Made by a program: the position numbers and the translations under genes. From NCBI RefSeq assembly GCF_047511655.1, contig NC_133399.1, positions 8,931,333-8,995,332 on the forward strand: DNA of 64,000 nt, written 5' to 3'. Within the stretch, counting starts at the first letter, position 1. The number at the start of each line of letters is the position of its first letter. Positions 63,074 through 64,000 of the stretch are shown piece by piece. Below the pieces are notes generated by a model that was given only the letters and a program-made list of their open reading frames with translations, was not told where the DNA came from and searched no databases. The stretch is from Castor canadensis. Taxonomy: Eukaryota; Chordata; Mammalia; Rodentia; Castoridae.

Positions 63074-63166
63074 TTCCTGGTGATGTGGCTCAAGTGGTAG
63101 AATGCCTGGCCTAGCAAGCGTGAGGCCCTGAGTTCAAACCCCAGTGCTGCCAAAAAAAAAAAAGAT
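63074..63166 (+). repeat. ID SINE with A-tail
   Basis: GATGTGGCTCAAGTGGTAGA, GGCCCTGAGTTCAAACCCCA, then about 12 A. Confidence 0.92.
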
Positions 63167-63194
63167 AAAATGCAGCAAATAGAATACAGATATC

Positions 63195-63450
63195 TTGATC
63201 TTCAAGTTAGTTTTATTAAAATACTCATTTATGCACATGACACAAATATTTACAGCAGCTCTGTGAAAGGGAGAAGGCCAGCCAACTTAATTTCCTTCCT
63301 GCATTTCTCCTGGTCCTTGCCCACTTTCTGGAAGAAACGTGTCCTGCTGCCTGCTGGTCCTGTAGGCACTGGTGTTCTTCCCACCTGCAGGAGCCTGTGA
63401 GGTTCTCACCGGCCGGCTGATGGCCGTGGCCCTGCTGACCTGCACGGAGC
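63195..63450 (-). other. 3' terminal exon/3'UTR of an upstream minus-strand gene (possibly SMIM7)
   Basis: Gene-strand AATAAA at 63217-63212 closes a stretch that is repeat-free between flanking SINEs. A CTCCTGCAG acceptor-like site lies near 63380 on the gene strand. In human the gene just upstream of MED26 on the same strand is SMIM7 (memory). I could not find the SMIM7 C-terminal coding sequence in the window, so identity rests on position only; the extent is a guess. Confidence 0.35.
63212..63217 (-). terminator. Poly(A) signal AATAAA on the minus strand
   Basis: Plus TTTATT within TTAGTTTTATTAAAATAC. Cleavage would fall near 63190-63200, about 3.4 kb upstream of the MED26 start codon. 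Confidence 0.5.
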
Positions 63451-63545
63451 ACTCATGTCCAGCTCCAACTGGGATTTGCTCTCAGGTTGATGACAGTTGA
63501 GTGAAGAGCTAAGTTCCTGTGTTTTGTGTCTATCTTACTGCCCCA

Positions 63546-63765
63546 TTTTGTTTTTTTCAGTGGGACTGGGATTTGAACTTGGGGCTTCATGCTGGCAAAG
63601 CAGGAGCAACTACCATTTGAGCCACACCTCCAGTCCATTATGCTCTGGAGATGGGGATCACCTGAACTACTTGCCCTGGCTGTTTTCTAACTGTAATTCT
63701 CCCAATCTCAGTTTCCCAAGTAGCTGGGATTACAGGTGTAAGCCACAGGTGCAGCCCAGCTACTG
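63546..63765 (-). repeat. B1+ID composite SINE, reverse
   Basis: GTGGGACTGGGATTTGAACT, GGAGCAACTACCATTTGAGC, CAAGTAGCTGGGATTACAGG. Confidence 0.92.
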
Positions 63766-63789
63766 CCCTGGTTTTGTATCATCATTTTT

Positions 63790-63870
63790 AATGATAGCAC
63801 CAACAGTGACTGGTATTTATTGAGCATCTACTGCATGCAAGCCCATGTTTGGGACATCATATGGCTTTGA
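63790..63870 (+). repeat. MIR fossil
   Basis: GTGACTGGTATTTATTGAGC then ATCTACTGCATGCAAGCCCA match the 5' MIR core. Confidence 0.7.
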
Positions 63871-64000
63871 TGAAACCGCTGGGGTTATCGGGTCCTGTGT
63901 CATCCCCCCTCTGACAGGCTGGGCCTGAGAACACAGCAGAAGCCACATTCTCTCCAATACAGGCGAAAGCTGTAAAAAGGCCTGGCAGTGACCCCGTAAT

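Overview
The window is mammalian nuclear DNA with GC-rich CpG-island promoters, small coding exons, long introns and dense SINEs. Most interspersed repeats are 7SL-derived B1 elements, tRNA-Ala-type ID elements, and B1+ID composites whose ID part reads like 'ctcaagtggtagagcgcctg' and ends in 'gagttcaaaccccagt'. That repeat style indicates a rodent, and in my judgement most likely a beaver-like or related non-murid lineage. The species is inference; the gene identities are much firmer.

Two protein-coding genes are recognised, both on the minus strand and head-to-tail. (1) SLC35E1, an orphan nucleotide-sugar/triose-phosphate-type transporter, has six coding exons between 13347 and 3489. Every intron starts GT and ends AG, and the joined product is 413 aa. 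Its 3'UTR runs towards low coordinates, with candidate poly(A) signals at 1514-1519 and 988-993. (2) MED26, the Mediator subunit with a TFIIS N-terminal-like domain, has three coding exons (59795-59724, 18163-18089, 17695-16043) giving 599 aa. It has a 1-kb 3'UTR ending at a poly(A) signal at 15050-15055 and a first intron of about 41.6 kb that fills most of the window. The order SLC35E1-MED26 matches human chr19p13.11 as I remember it. A further minus-strand 3' end near 63,200 may belong to the next gene in that synteny block, SMIM7, but its coding exon is not seen.

Layout: 1-987 intergenic or distal 3'UTR; 988-3488 SLC35E1 3'UTR; 3489-13347 SLC35E1; about 12.85-13.9 kb SLC35E1 CpG-island promoter; 13.9-15.0 kb intergenic; 15,050-59,795 MED26; about 59.3-60.5 kb MED26 CpG-island promoter; 60.5-64 kb upstream spacer rich in SINEs. 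The MED26 intron holds an eroded L1 (27.97-30.15 kb, split by a SINE), a second L1 tail (37.7-38.3 kb), a MER2-like DNA transposon fossil, MaLR-type LTR remnants, MIR fossils, microsatellites and about 30 SINE insertions.

I found no previously undescribed protein system. The least expected structure is a pair of about 300-bp arms, nearly identical and inverted, at 35615-35909 and 38625-38927 inside MED26 intron 1. I do not recognise them as a known repeat. Long ORFs other than the listed exons are judged to be shadows of GC-rich exons or chance intronic ORFs.
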